Assembly: GCA_002104905.1 (NCBI GenBank)
Contig: MCFE01000407.1
Coordinates: forward strand, 1-64,000
Length of the DNA: 64,000 nucleotides
Direction: 5' to 3'
DNA from: Basidiobolus meristosporus CBS 931.73
Lineage: Eukaryota > Basidiobolomycota > Basidiobolomycetes > Basidiobolales > Basidiobolaceae
Below the pieces are notes generated by a model. That model saw only the letters and a program-made list of their open reading frames with translations. It was not told where the DNA came from and made no database searches. Positions 47,960 through 60,000 of the stretch are shown here, in pieces. The position numbers and the translations under genes were made by a program. Each line of letters starts with the position of its first letter. Positions within the stretch are counted from its first letter, which is position 1.

Positions 47960-49220
47960 AACTTGATTGCATTGTAGTACAAAGACTAAAATGTGATACA
48001 TGTTAATATACATGGTCATTCATCATTATAGGCCAAGAGATGCATTGACTAGTGTAGGGCAACAGGTACACTACTCAGCAGTAAATCCTATATTCACCAT
48101 TGTCTATACATAGTAGACACCATCTGTCAATACTCTGGCCAAAGTCTCCAGTGGCACTTTTCTTAATGGTGGTAGAAATTCCATGGCTCAATATAATTGG
48201 ATATATTGTCTCCTACTTTTTGATTTGTGATGGAGACAAGCAGCTCATCTGATAGGTGCTTCACTAAGCCTCAGCATCATGTGTACTGCTAAAAATATCA
48301 CTGATATACCATGTGTACTGCTCCAAAGTTAGTATGTATTGAATAAAGAAACAGCCAGTTCATCTAGATGTTGCATTTGTGTTTTTGCATATATACATGA
48401 ATAGTGATTGGAGCCTCTGAGGAGTACTTCAGGCAGTGGATGCACTGTAAATTCCTGCCAATTCTTATGAATTCCTCTGGTATTTCAAAGGGATCATTTA
48501 GTGTGAAATGCCCATGTACAACTTCATCATGATAATCATGAAATTTCTGAAACGTAAATGTATTGCTCCTGGTGTAAAGCTTTTGCATGTATCTTAAGTA
48601 TCTCTGGCTTACATTTAGTTGCATATTCTGGCTGATAGCTTATAGATTGCCAACTTAGCTGTAATTGCACTCTGTTTTCTGTACATTCTCATTATGTGAC
48701 AGAATTGTTCTCAGTGTTGAGGATTGGATAATGATAACATTTGTGAGTTTTTGAGTATATCCCTTGGCTCTCACATGTTTAACAGCAATACAGTCCATTA
48801 TGCCCAGAAAAGTTGGCTATCTTTCTGATGGCTGGGGAATTATATGCATCTGGATATGATGGCCAAACACTAATATCCCACCAGAGCACATACAAATGCA
48901 TTTAGCAATGGATACAGGGAGCTGTCCAAGTTGGATGGTTATTTAGGGCAAGATGCTTGTGAGACAACCATAGGACTTCTGCTCTGATGCCATAAGATTG
49001 ACACCACATCAGATTAACAAGAATTGGAAGCTAGCTGGATTTTCAGGTAGTGTACTTGTGTATTGCAAATCCATCAGTGCCAAGGAAGAGGCATGGTCAT
49101 GCATACCTCTAAAGGATCACTTGCTTCTTGGTTGTTGCCAATGTTTGCTATGTAATATCAGAGGAATGTTTGCACTTGATTGATACTGCATGTGGTACTT
49201 GATAGCTTCACAGTATCTGT
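47960..49220 (-). pseudogene. Tnp2/Plavaka-like transposase relic
   Basis: A minus-strand homologue of 62367-63558. The order on the minus strand is LQSNRYCEAIKYHMQYQSS (about 49220-49160), a diverged FALALDG region near 49100, then further segments down to FTLNDPFEIPEEFIRIGRN in 48364-48624. It has many stops. It abuts a Gypsy RT fragment at its 5' side. Confidence 0.55.
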
Positions 49221-49224
49221 TGGA

Positions 49225-49500
49225 CTGCAGAGTATAGACCTTTTCTATGTGCACCAGGTGTTCCTCTTCTGTCTTGCTGTATATCAGTATGTTGTGTAGG
49301 TAGATTACCACAAACTTGTCAAAGTACTCCTGGAAGACTGTTTGCTCCATTGAGTTGTTCCAAATGCTCATCATTCTAAGGTATGGGGTACTTGTTCCAC
49401 ATGGTAACTGAGTTGAGGACTCTGTAGTCAATGCACATCCTGAGTGTTCCATCCTCCTTTTGCACAGAGAGTACTGGTGCTCCCCAAGGTGACTAGCTGG
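49225..49500 (-). pseudogene. Gypsy RT fragment with internal deletion
   Basis: Reading left from 49500: a [11 protein letters not shown]-like segment, then a jump to a segment with VFQEYFDKFVVIYLHNILIYSK, in which the catalytic YLDD reads YLHN. The RT middle is missing. It then joins the Tnp2-like sequence at about 49235, so the two are in one frame over 49117-49452. Confidence 0.6.
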
Positions 49501-49506
49501 GTGTGA

Positions 49507-49740
49507 TGCCCTATGAGAAGTATTTGTTATGATCCCACCAAAAAGCTGTTACAGATTCTAAGTCCTGTGATTAAGAGGTACTGATCCCATCAGGACACCA
49601 TGCAGAGACCATTGAAAAATAATTGCACCCCATATTTCACAAAAAACTTAGTCAAAATTTCTCATAACATCAATATACAAGTGACTTTTGATTGGTTCCC
49701 TGCCACTTTCCAATCTCAAACACTCAGCACCTATAGATTT
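49507..49740 (+). repeat. Dispersed repeat of about 350 bp, copy 2 (left part)
   Basis: It starts CCCTATGAGAAGTATTTG and TTATGATCCCACC and runs parallel to 26243 and 50563. It overlaps the downstream end of the minus-strand frame at 49750-50540. Confidence 0.5.
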
Positions 49741-49749
49741 TCTGCTGTA

Positions 49750-50540
49750 TCACTCTGTTTCCATGACTTTGGTGGGTGCTCAACAGCTTTGTGCAACTGT
49801 TCATTCAATGCAAGGATTTTTGGTGCTACTTTGTCTGCATGCCTCTTGTAATGAACTACATTTTCTCCAAGATGAATTCTGCTCTGATGCATCTGTGTGG
49901 GCATGCTTGTCTCTTACTGGCACACTCCTGGCAATCTAATGTCTCTTTTCCGCTTGTTTAGAGCTCTCTGCTGTAGTTGTGAAAGGCTCCAGAGAAAGCT
50001 GCTGGTCTTTATCACTGCCAAGTCCGTCACTACCACTTTGACTGAGTGCCTCTTGAGTGGAACTATGCTTTTTCCTTGATAAATGTTGTGCTGCTGCCTC
50101 CATGTCTGCCTGTTATCACTTATTGGCGTTCTTCCAGCTACCTGACATCTTTTTGACACTTGTTGGCAGCTTTTGGCCCTGCTTGTGATGGGTACTTGAG
50201 GAAGCACCTGGTTTTTAGCCATTGAACCCTTGTTCTTCTACCTTTGATAGTTTTGGCTACTCTTAAGATACTTTCTTAGCATACCAATGCCAGCCCAAAA
50301 TCAGTTTGCCCATTTAAATCCAGGATAGTGCTCATGGAGCAGGTCAAGTGCATTCTACTTGGCCTTGAGTTGCTGATGGTCCCATGGTGTGCTGGCTGAA
50401 AGGTGATGGCATGCTAGACTTCTGATGACCTCTTGAATACAAGCCCACTCTTCATTATTGCACTCAATGGCTTCACAGATCTTCAGTACCTTTTGATTTT
50501 TAAGCTTTGTATAAATACCAAATTGTCTTCCTCCCATGCT
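49750..50540 (-). pseudogene. Unclassified transposon ORF, copy 2 (shortened)
   Basis: Minus-strand pieces: EEWACIQEVIRSLACHH (50355-50537), then KNQVLPQVPITSRAKS (49914-50222), then an EQLHKAV segment near 49800. The same order occurs in the copy split by Copia B (62291-61146, then 51105-50902). Lys/Arg/Ser-rich; no domain recognised. Confidence 0.5.
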
Positions 50541-50562
50541 GTGATAGGTTTTTCTGTGGGCT

Positions 50563-50930
50563 TTATCTCTATGAAAAGTTACTATTATGATCCTGTCAAA
50601 AGGCTGTCACAGATTCTAACTCCTGTGACTAAGAGGTAATGATTCCATCAGGACACTGTGCAAAAATTGTCAAAAAAAATTGCATTCCATACAACATAAA
50701 TTTGGCCATAATACATCATCATGACAATACAAAGGTGTCTTTCATATGGTTGTCTGCTAATTTTCTCACTTTCTGATCACAGACACTCTACCACCTTCTA
50801 CATTTGTGTGCATTGATTGACTATTGCCTCTTTTTCACACTCCTTACTTCTTAACTCAACATTTTCTCTTATTTTTGCTCAAACAAATTGATTTACTTCT
50901 GTTAAAACTTCAGTTGTGCCACAATTGCCA
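50563..50930 (+). repeat. Dispersed repeat of about 350 bp, copy 3
   Basis: It starts CTCTATGAAAAGTTAC and contains GTGACTAAGAGGTAATG and GATTGACTATTGCC, parallel to 26243-26620. It forms the downstream end of the unclassified transposon ORF that Copia B interrupts. Confidence 0.5.
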
Positions 50931-51105
50931 ATCCTATTGACCTATACATGTCCCTATACCCTACACTAATATCAAGCATAACCCTACACTCAACATGTAG
51001 CTTCATTAAAATCCACCACTTAGGTAGTATTTCTGTGGTAACACTCTGTTTGCAAGACTTTGGTAGGAACCCAACAGCTTTATGCCACTGCTCCTTCACT
51101 GGTTC
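50902..51105 (-). pseudogene. Unclassified transposon ORF, 3' part (copy 1)
   Basis: Frame 50902-51099 (KEQWHKAVGFLPKS at its start) is the end of a gene whose upstream part lies beyond Copia B at 61146-62291. The Copia target duplication GGTTC (51101-51105) is the junction. Confidence 0.55.
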
Positions 51106-51700
51106 TGTTGCAATTTAAGAAGTGATTAGGGTACAACAGACTTATCAAGAAATAGTGGTAAGAGCTGAACTGTTGTTAATTCATGAAGATGATCAGTATT
51201 TATACCTTTGTGGAAGTACTACAGCTGTAACACTAAGTGTGGAGGGTTTCTCAACATTCAGGAGCACTCTGTAAATGTTTCAGGGTTAGTACATGATGAT
51301 TGGTAAAAAGTGTTAATCTAATCTTAACTATGGGAAATAATCATAGGATCATAGATCTGAAGAAACTGGCTAAATTAGGGCTGTAAAATGTTTCCAAAAC
51401 AATTACTTACCAGAAATATTTCTTGCAAAAAGAATACCAAAAATATTTAAGTGGCAAGTTGTTACATATGTCTGCTTGCAAATATTATCCAAACATATCA
51501 ATACTAATACAACATATCCCGCCTTTGTTTTTGTCAATGAAGTCCAACGCTCAAGGCTGATGATTTAAGTTTTATCTTAGGGCATCAAGGTAACAAGTTA
51601 TATGTTGGGGAAAGCTTGGATACTAAAGAGAAAGGTCATGTACAATTACTAAAAAGACTTATAGCTGCTGAATGATACCAAATAGTCCAATATGTCAACA
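51106..51700 (-). repeat. 3' LTR of Copia B, enlarged by foreign DNA
   Basis: Both ends match the Copia A LTR (TGTTGCAATTTAAG and ATATGTCAACA on the plus strand). The LTR is 595 bp instead of 368 because about 51390-51650 is unrelated and contains CG dinucleotides rare in the surroundings. Confidence 0.7.
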
Positions 51701-52129
51701 CTCTTCCTCAACTAAGTAATTTCTAGATCCTAGCTCCTCTCTGAGATACTCAAATTGTGGTCTAACTAGTGATTTTGCCAATATATCTGCCACCATTTTG
51801 TCAGTTGGACAGTAAACTAACTCTACTAAGTTATTCTCTAAAGCTTCCCTTGCACAGTGGCGTTTTATATCTATGTGCTTAGTTCTGGCATTATTGGTAG
51901 GATTCCTAGCTAATGAATTTCAATCTTGATTATCTTTGTGAATATGTGTTGGTGCATCTTTGCTGAAACCCAAGACTTTGAATATTTCCATAGCCATATG
52001 GCCGCTTTAGTGGCTTGGCATGCAGCCATATATTCAGCTTCAGTTATGGAGAGGGCCACAGTTGCATGTTACTTGCAACTCCAAATAATAGCCGCACCGG
52101 CATAAAGAAATACATACTCAGTGATAGAG

Positions 52130-52497
52130 TGTTATGATCTGCCGCTTGAATGTTTAAGTTAGATCAGTTTTTAGTCAAATCAATTAGTATATGTTTAGGT
52201 TATCAGTATATCAGTATTATCTATGAAATCAGTAGCATTAGTCAGCAAATGAATCAGCAGATCCTTATCAGACAGAAAAAGATATATTAAGTAGGATCTT
52301 ATTGGGTGATGATGATGCAATCAAATGAGTCATCAGCCACAACCTACATTAGGAAATACAATTAGTCAGCAATTGATCTGGCAAAATGTATATAAGGAGC
52401 TGCTGGAACCTCAATAAAAATCAGTTCAAGTTTTAGTGAATACAATACTAGCTAAACTCCCTATTCCTCTACAACTCTTATACCAAGACTTGTAACA
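52130..52497 (+). repeat. 5' LTR of the intact Gypsy element
   Basis: It starts TGTTATGATCTGCC and ends GACTTGTAACA. It carries a TATA-like GTATATAAGGAGCTGC at about 52388, and CAATAAAAATCAG downstream that may serve as a poly(A) signal. Confidence 0.95.
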
Positions 52498-52498
52498 T

Positions 52499-52510
52499 TG
52501 GTAGCAGCGA
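52499..52510 (+). promoter_or_regulatory. Primer-binding site of the Gypsy element
   Basis: TGGTAGCAGCGA starts one base after the left LTR. The first bases after TGG resemble the 3' end of an initiator methionine tRNA (complement of ...GCUACCA). The host tRNA is not in the window, so the primer is not proven. Confidence 0.55.
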
Positions 52511-52555
52511 TAACCAGAAACCTCCCTCCTGAAGAAAGAAGAAAACACCCTCAAG

Positions 52556-55500
52556 ATGTCGGACAATCAAGAATGGAAGAATGCCATGCAGCAAATCCTG
52601 GCCCAACAGCAACAGCTACTCCAGATCCTCAGCCAACAGCAACAAGGAATGACTACCATGGCTCAGAGCCAGCAAAGCCCTATCAAGAGCAACTTTAGTG
52701 TGAAGGTCAACCGGTACCATGGCAGAGTCAATGAAAACCTGGGAACTTGGCTCTTTCAGATTGAAGAAGCTTTTAAAGCTAAAGGAATTGCTCCAGAGAG
52801 CAAGTTGCATTATGCAGCTTCTTACCTGGCAGATGCAGCTTTACAGTGGTACCACAACAAGATCAGGTCAGCTACTATGATGGGATGCTCTACAATCTCT
52901 ACCTGGGATGAGTTTGTGTCGGAAATTCAGGATGCTTTTGAACCTCCACACCAGCAGACACTACTAAGAAGGAAGTTAAAGACACTCAGACAGAAAGGAA
53001 TGGTGCAAGAATACATCTATGAGTACAGATGTCTACTTGGACAAATTGAAAGAATGGACCCCTTGGATCAAGTTGAATACTTTATTGATGGGTTGAAAGA
53101 AAGAACTCGCAAGGAAGTCAATTACCGAAGACCTCAGACTATTGAAGAAGCCATCAAGATTGCCATTGACTATGACTCAGCTATGTTTGGAGTTGGGAAG
53201 CCTACAGTGACTAGTCAGAAAGGCTATAATCATTATGAAAGAAGACAATCAGAAGCAGTACCAATGGAAATAGACGCTATGCAGAAGAATCCCTCCTCAG
53301 AAGAATGCAAGAAGAGAGGACTTTGCTTTAATTGCCACCAGCAGGGACATATTGCAAAATACTGCCCTCAGAGAAGAAATGGACACCAGCCAACAAGAAC
53401 CTTCAACCATATTGAATCCCATGAACACAATAATGAGGAAGATGAGCTTGAAGAAGACTCGGAACTCACCTTCCATATGACAGAAGAGTACTTGTCCCAA
53501 ATGACTTCAAACTCAGGGAAGTTATTGTACCTGAATGGAGCAATCAATGGAGTACCTGCCAAGATCATGATTGACTCAGGAGCATCGCATGAGTACATGT
53601 CAGAGCAATTTGCTTTGAAAGCTGGAATCAACTCGGAACCTACCAAATCAACTTCAGTCTCCACAGCAGATGGGAACTCCCACATAATCAACCGTATTAC
53701 CCAGCCAGTAAGAATGAAGATCAATGACTATGAAGAAGACCTACAGGCTTATATATTTGGGAACTGCAAGTTTGACCTTGTACTTGGGAAAACCTGGCTA
53801 TTTTGTCGTAATCCATCAATCAACTGGAGAACCCATGCTACTCAGATCCAAAAAGACAACAAGACCTATGAGCTATTACCTGCCAGGCTGGATTTCAACT
53901 TGGTCAATTCCAGTGTGTGTGAGACAAGTGAACTTAGCAAGACCCAGTTCTGTAGAGCACTTAGAAAAGGTACCCAGATGTTCCTCATGGCGGTATTACA
54001 GGAGGATTCCTCTATCCCAGCACCCCAGCAGGTCCAGACTCTCTTGAAGAAATATTCAGACGTGTTTCCAGATGAGCTTGTAAGCCTACCACCAGTCAGA
54101 GACGTGGATCATGCCATTGACACAGGAGATAGCCCTCCAGTGAGCAAGACACCTTACAGAATGAGTCCATTGGAATTGGAGGAAATGAAGAAACAAATTG
54201 ATCAGCTATTGGAGCAAGGATACATCAGGCCCAGCAAGTCACCTTGGGGAGCACCAGTGCTTTTTGTGAAAAAGAAGGATGGAACACTTAGGATGTGCAT
54301 TGACTACAGAGCCCTGAACTCAGTTACCGTCAAGAATAAGTACCCCATACCTCGGATTGATGAGCTTTTGGACCAACTTAATGGAGCCACTATTTTCAGC
54401 AAGATCGACCTCATGTCAGGATACAACCAGATTAGGGTGAAACCAGAAGATATCCCTAAGACAGCATTCAGGACCAGATATGGACATTACGAGTACTTAG
54501 TCATGAGTTTTGGCCTCACTAATGCCCCTGCAACATTCATGACGCTGATGCAGACTGTCTTTCAGGAGTACTTAGACAAGTTTGTGATAATCTACCTGGA
54601 TGACATATTGATATACAGCAAGACAGAAAAGGATCACATGGTGCACATTGAAAAGGTCTTGAAGAAACTAAGAGAGAACAAGCTATACGGCAAGCTAGCC
54701 AAGTGTGAATTCTTCAAGGAACACGTAGAATATCTGGGACACATAGTGACTAGCACAGGAGTAACCTTAGACCCCAAGAAGGTGGAAGTAATCAAGAATT
54801 TGAAGCAGCCCCATAGCATATCAGAACTCAGATCCTTCCTTGGAATGGTTTCCTATTATCGGAGATTTGTCAAGTCATTTGCAAGTATTGCAGCCCCTTT
54901 AACTGATATCCTCAAGAAAGAGAATACCTACAAGTGGGACATAGCTTGTGAGACTGCCTTCCAGACGCTAAAGAATGAACTTGCTAAGTTACCAAGCTTA
55001 AGAATACCAGACTTCAGAAAAGAGTTCACTCTATGCACAGATGCTTCAGATTATGCAATTGGTGGAGTGCTGAGCCAAGAACACGAGGGAAAGGACTACC
55101 CTGTTGCCTTTGAATCCAAGAAACTGAACTCAGCAGAACAAAACTATCCAGTCCATGAGAAGGAGATGCTTGCTATAATACACTGTTTGAAGACATGGAG
55201 ATGCTATATTGAAGGAGTCAAATGCACTGTGAAGACTGATCATGCCTCCCTCAAGTATATATTTACTCAGAAGGTACTCTCTAGAAGAATGACAAGATGG
55301 AGTGAATACATTCAGCAATTTGACCTGGAGATTGTCTACTGCCCTGGAAAAAACAACACGGTTGCTGATGCCTTATCAAGATTAGATCAAGTTGCACAAC
55401 TCAACTTGGTGCATGAATCAGATTGGCCTAGCCTATTACCAAAGTACTTGGAGGACCAAGCCATTCCTAATGAGGTGGATGAAGATATCAAGAAGATAAT

Positions 55501-56689
55501 CCGGGATGAAGCCAGCAAATTTGTTGTACAGGATGAAACACTCTACCGAATTGTTGATGGAAGCCCTATTGCCTATTGTCCTTATGTTGCTCGCCTGGAT
55601 TTAATACATAAGCTACACAATGGATATGGACATCTTGGGATTGAAGGAACCTATAGCCTTGTAAAAGCCAGAGCATGGTGGCCCAGAATGAAACAAGACA
55701 TTGAGAAGCTAGTAAAAACATGCCCAAACTGCCAAATCAATCAAGGCCAGCCACAAAGAATTGCCGAACTCTTCCCTTTGGAGCCTGTAAGACCATTTGA
55801 GAGATGGGGAATTGACTTTATTGGAAGACTGCCAACTACCAGGAAATGTAACCGTTGGATCCTAGTAGCTATTGACCATGCCACTAAATGGCCAGTTGCT
55901 AAAGCCGTACCAATAGCCAGTGAACAAGAAGTTGCAAGTTTCATTTACCATGAGATCCTGATGAAGTTTGGATGCCCTGTGGAGATCTTATCCGATAGAG
56001 GTGCAAACTTTATGGCAAAGACATTAGAGGCTTACCTGGAAATGCAGCAGATCAGACACTTGAAAACCTCGGCATATCACCCCAGAACTAATGGAGTCAC
56101 TGAGCGGTTTAATGGATTATTTGGAAAAATGCTGACTAAGTATGCAAATGGAGTTGTCAGTAGATGGGATGAGTATATAGACCAAGCACTCTTTGCATGC
56201 AGAGTCAGAGTACACAACACCACCCAGCAATCACCATTTTACTTAGTTTATGGATGTGAACCTAGGATTCCAGGAGATCTCACACAACCCAAGCTTACAG
56301 ATGCCTTAGAAGATGAACTTAGTCAGCCAAGTAGACACCAGCAACTGGAACAAAGACGTCAAGAGGCACAGACCAAAGTATCTCAAAGTGCAGAAAAGAT
56401 GAAGCAGAGATTTGATAAGACTATAGCACCAGAAGCATTGACAGTTGGGAACTTTGTATTGCTAAGAAACAACACTCGGAAGAAGTTTGAGCCACAATGG
56501 ACAGGACCATTCAAGATCATCAGAGAATGTCCATTTGCAACTTACCAACTGGTGGACAAGCAAGGTAATATCCGGGAAGACTTAGTGCATAGGGACAGAC
56601 TCAAGCTTGCAAGACTTGCTGATAATACTGAACCATCAAGATATTGGTATCACAAGAAAAGAGATTCAGGAGAACTCTCTCAACTTTAG
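52556..56689 (+). CDS. Gypsy Gag-Pol polyprotein, 1,377 residues
   Basis: The single frame encodes all retrotransposition functions. Gag has a Gln-rich start and a zinc knuckle [14 protein letters not shown] near residue 256. Protease has the DSGAS motif near 340. RT runs from [12 protein letters not shown] (about 578) to the catalytic YLDD (about 680). RNase H starts around [11 protein letters not shown] (about 826). Integrase has an HHCC finger (HNGYGHLG and CPNC, about 1018-1056) and the DDE triad: D in GIDFIG (about 1086), D in SDRGANF (about 1146) and E in GVTERF, with 35 residues between the last two. A GPF module (TGPFKII, about 1315) closes the protein. No chromodomain is visible. Gag and Pol share one frame without a shift or stop, so expression ratio must be set otherwise. 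The frame ends ten bases before the 3' LTR. Confidence 0.97.
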   Translation: MSDNQEWKNAMQQILAQQQQLLQILSQQQQGMTTMAQSQQSPIKSNFSVKVNRYHGRVNENLGTWLFQIEEAFKAKGIAPESKLHYAASYLADAALQWYHNKIRSATMMGCSTISTWDEFVSEIQDAFEPPHQQTLLRRKLKTLRQKGMVQEYIYEYRCLLGQIERMDPLDQVEYFIDGLKERTRKEVNYRRPQTIEEAIKIAIDYDSAMFGVGKPTVTSQKGYNHYERRQSEAVPMEIDAMQKNPSSEECKKRGLCFNCHQQGHIAKYCPQRRNGHQPTRTFNHIESHEHNNEEDELEEDSELTFHMTEEYLSQMTSNSGKLLYLNGAINGVPAKIMIDSGASHEYMSEQFALKAGINSEPTKSTSVSTADGNSHIINRITQPVRMKINDYEEDLQAYIFGNCKFDLVLGKTWLFCRNPSINWRTHATQIQKDNKTYELLPARLDFNLVNSSVCETSELSKTQFCRALRKGTQMFLMAVLQEDSSIPAPQQVQTLLKKYSDVFPDELVSLPPVRDVDHAIDTGDSPPVSKTPYRMSPLELEEMKKQIDQLLEQGYIRPSKSPWGAPVLFVKKKDGTLRMCIDYRALNSVTVKNKYPIPRIDELLDQLNGATIFSKIDLMSGYNQIRVKPEDIPKTAFRTRYGHYEYLVMSFGLTNAPATFMTLMQTVFQEYLDKFVIIYLDDILIYSKTEKDHMVHIEKVLKKLRENKLYGKLAKCEFFKEHVEYLGHIVTSTGVTLDPKKVEVIKNLKQPHSISELRSFLGMVSYYRRFVKSFASIAAPLTDILKKENTYKWDIACETAFQTLKNELAKLPSLRIPDFRKEFTLCTDASDYAIGGVLSQEHEGKDYPVAFESKKLNSAEQNYPVHEKEMLAIIHCLKTWRCYIEGVKCTVKTDHASLKYIFTQKVLSRRMTRWSEYIQQFDLEIVYCPGKNNTVADALSRLDQVAQLNLVHESDWPSLLPKYLEDQAIPNEVDEDIKKIIRDEASKFVVQDETLYRIVDGSPIAYCPYVARLDLIHKLHNGYGHLGIEGTYSLVKARAWWPRMKQDIEKLVKTCPNCQINQGQPQRIAELFPLEPVRPFERWGIDFIGRLPTTRKCNRWILVAIDHATKWPVAKAVPIASEQEVASFIYHEILMKFGCPVEILSDRGANFMAKTLEAYLEMQQIRHLKTSAYHPRTNGVTERFNGLFGKMLTKYANGVVSRWDEYIDQALFACRVRVHNTTQQSPFYLVYGCEPRIPGDLTQPKLTDALEDELSQPSRHQQLEQRRQEAQTKVSQSAEKMKQRFDKTIAPEALTVGNFVLLRNNTRKKFEPQWTGPFKIIRECPFATYQLVDKQGNIREDLVHRDRLKLARLADNTEPSRYWYHKKRDSGELSQL

Positions 56690-56699
56690 TAGGGGAGAA

Positions 56700-57067
56700 T
56701 GTTATGATCTGCCGCTTGAATGTTTAAGTTAGATCAGTTTTTAGTCAAATCAATTAGTATATGTTTAGGTTATCAGTATATCAGTATTATCTATGAAATC
56801 AGTAGCATTAGTCAGCAAATGAATCAGCAGATCCTTATCAGACAGAAAAAGATATATTAAGTAGGATCTTATTGGGTGATGATGATGCAATCAAATGAGT
56901 CATCAGCCACAACCTACATTAGGAAATACAATTAGTCAGCAATTGATCTGGCAAAATGTATATAAGGAGCTGCTGGAACCTCAATAAAAATCAGTTCAAG
57001 TTTTAGTGAATACAATACTAGCTAAACTCCCTATTCCTCTACAACTCTTATACCAAGACTTGTAACA
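56700..57067 (+). repeat. 3' LTR of the intact Gypsy element
   Basis: Same sequence and length as the 5' LTR at 52130-52497 in a line-by-line reading. It directly follows the polypurine tract AGGGGAGAA. Confidence 0.95.
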
Positions 57068-60000
57068 AGAGCATCTGTTAGTCAGATTCCTACCCCAATC
57101 TAAACCACTATTGCCTTCAAATTGTTACCTATTGGCCACTCCAAAGTATTCCAGTACCCTACTTATGATACCTTGTAGATATCTCAAAATCCACTTAACT
57201 ACTGTAATTTGATCTGATCCATCATTCTGCATGAATTGGCTTACTATTCTAACTACCACTGTAATATCTGGACATGCAGACACCATCAAGAACATCTAGC
57301 TACTAACTATTGATTGATAGGCACAGTTTTGGTCCATATTTGTGCCATTTCACCTGAAACTGGCTGCAATTTGCTCAGTTTTAGATTATTATCCATAGGG
57401 GTAGCTGCAGGTTTGCAATTTTTCATTTTGAAGCATTTAAAATGACTTACATGTACTTGTACTGATTCAGCACAATTTTCTGCACAGGTATATTATTTTT
57501 TACTTCAATTCCAAGAAAACAGTTCAATTCTCCAAGATCTTTCAACTCAAACTTGCAGAAGAGATCTGATTTTGTTAGTTTGAGTCTCTTCCCTGGATCT
57601 GGAAATAGCCTTGAGCCACTAATTGAGTCTTGTACCTATCAATGATAAAATTTGAGGTTATCTTGATCTAGTATACCCATCTACATACTATTGGCTTTCT
57701 CCCATTTGGTAAATCTACCAGTTCCCACATTTTTGCGTTGATCAGTGATTGGTACTTCTCTTGCATGGTTTATTGCCACATAATAGCATTTAAACTCCGC
57801 ATTGCCTGTTCCTGATTCTGAGATTAGGCACATAAGGCAAGATAAGCTTCTTCACAATCATTGGATGTCTGTCACCAGGATCCAGGGGAATTTCTCGTTC
57901 TGGTGGATTTTCTAACTGGGATAATGTTCTCTGATCTGAATCTGGTGGAAATATCTTCCATATCTAGCTGAATTTGGTACCTATCTTCTTCATTAGTGCT
58001 GATTGCATCATCAAGCAGCTGGCCAATGATTTCAGTGGCTTTCTGATCTGAATTCTCCTTAAATACAACATCCATGCTCTTGATCAGCTTCTGAATTTTG
58101 CCATCATACACTCTATACTCTTTTGTATCAGCACAACACCCAAGAAGGATCTCTTTTCTACTCTTAAGTTTTGGCTTTGAGCATTTTTGGTCAGGGATGT
58201 GATAAAAGACATCACTGCCAAAGATCTTGAGGTGCTAGAGGTCTGTTTTTTTGCCTGTATATGCTTCAAAGAATGTAGAATTATCTAGTGATGCTGTTTG
58301 GCATCTATTCTTGATATGTACTGCAATAGTAACAAACTCAACCCAAAAACTTGTAGTACCTTTCCTTAACGTGTATCATGGATCTTCCCATCTCTACTTT
58401 TGCACTATATTCACATTTGGCTACTCAATTTTGCTGTGGAGTATGTGGAACAGTGGTCTGCTAAAGTATACCAGTAGATGAGCAATACTTTGCAAACCTC
58501 TTTGAGCAGTATTCCCCTCCATTTTCACTTCAAAGTACCTTCAATTTACACCAAGTTTGTGTTTCTACCATGTTCTTGAAGTGTTTCAGCATCTCTAAAT
58601 CCTCATCCTTTGTTTTGAGGAATTACACCTTTGTATGTCTTGTCTTGTCATGAGTAAACATCATAAAGTATCTCTTGGCTCCAAAGGATAGTATTCTCAT
58701 GGGCCCACATGGAACTGAGTGTACAATAGCCAATAATTTGGTGGTGCTAATGCCTACTGAGCTCCTGAAGTGTTGCCTAGTCTGCTTGCAATATGAACAT
58801 CCCCTATATACACTCAATTTGATTGGAATTGAGTAGTTGAGGCCAAAAATAAGCTGACTTCTCACCAATTGGTCCATTTTCTGTTCCCCTATGTAAGCTA
58901 GCCTCCTATGCCACATCACCCAGCTAATTTCATCAGTTTCAGCAATGTTGGCATACTCAGTAACAGTGATCTTGCATTGTAACATGTCTGTATTGTGATT
59001 GCTGATTTCTAAGGCTAATTTTTGTCAATTTTTACTCATTATTGAGCAGCTGAGCATATTAAAACAAATATCAGTCCCTGGGCAGTTGCTTTACTGACTG
59101 AGAGTAGGTTCTTAGCTATTGCAGGTACATGGAGTATGTCAGTCAATTTTTCTGTTGTAGCCCATGAGATATCACTCACATTTAGTAGTAAAGACCCACT
59201 GATGGTAGCATCCAGTGCAGAGTTGTCTTGCAGATAAGCCTTTCTTACAGGAATAGTCTTTGAGATGCTGACTCACTCCTTTATACCACAAATATGCGGT
59301 GATACTCAAGATTCAATATACCATTCATTACTTTTGTTACTTGCACTCTCTTGTACAGTTACAAATAACTGTTCATCAGTAGTTGTATGGTTTGCCTGCT
59401 CCAGTTTCTGTTTTTTGTCTGCTTACTTCTTCTTGCATTCTCTTGCCCAGTGTTCTGGCTTCTTACAATAGTTACAGCATCCTGGTTTGCTTTGGTTTTG
59501 TGGCTTTCCATTTTTTTTGGTGTGCCTTCCTGAGCTGAATAAAGTATTGACTTCAATTTACTCTGCTTGATTATAATATCTGAGTTCTTCATGGGGAAGT
59601 CTCCCTTTAACCTAGTCTAAAGTCAAATTGTCTTCTCTGCTCTCTAAAGAAAGTATGAGTGGCTCATACTTGTCTGGTAGGCTGCAAAGTAAACAGAGTA
59701 TTATTTCTTCATCATCTACACCAATATTAATACTGTAAAGTCCTTCTGCAAGTGTCTCTATTCTGGTAATGAGTTTTAGCATGTCATCATCTGGCTTTTT
59801 CCTCATGCTGAATAGACTTGTTCCGTTGGATAGTGCCACATTGAGCCATGAGTGCCAAATGATGCCATAGTGTGCCAGAGAGGTCAAGTGAGCCTATACT
59901 TGGCCACAGAGTGTGAAACATAGCTCTGCATCTTCATGTAAAGCAGCCCCTGTGTTTCACCCATTGCGCAGGAGAAAATACATTTTTTGACCTTTTTTTG

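Larger units (their letters stand above)
52130..57067 (+). mobile_element. Complete, young Gypsy/Ty3 retrotransposon
   Basis: The element is 4,938 bp. LTRs of 368 bp (52130-52497 and 56700-57067) appear identical base for base. AGAG flanks both sides (52126-52129 and 57068-57071). A primer-binding site begins TGGTAGCAGCG at 52499, and the polypurine tract AGGGGAGAA lies at 56691-56699. One open frame covers the whole of Gag-Pol. It is inserted in the RNase H part of Copia B. It still contains CG dinucleotides that older neighbours have lost, so it is recent and possibly active. Confidence 0.96.

Noticed and set aside
52498-52698. A second frame overlapping the start of the Gypsy Gag
   Set aside because: It starts at a non-ATG codon in the primer-site region and overlaps the proven Gag-Pol frame; a shadow.
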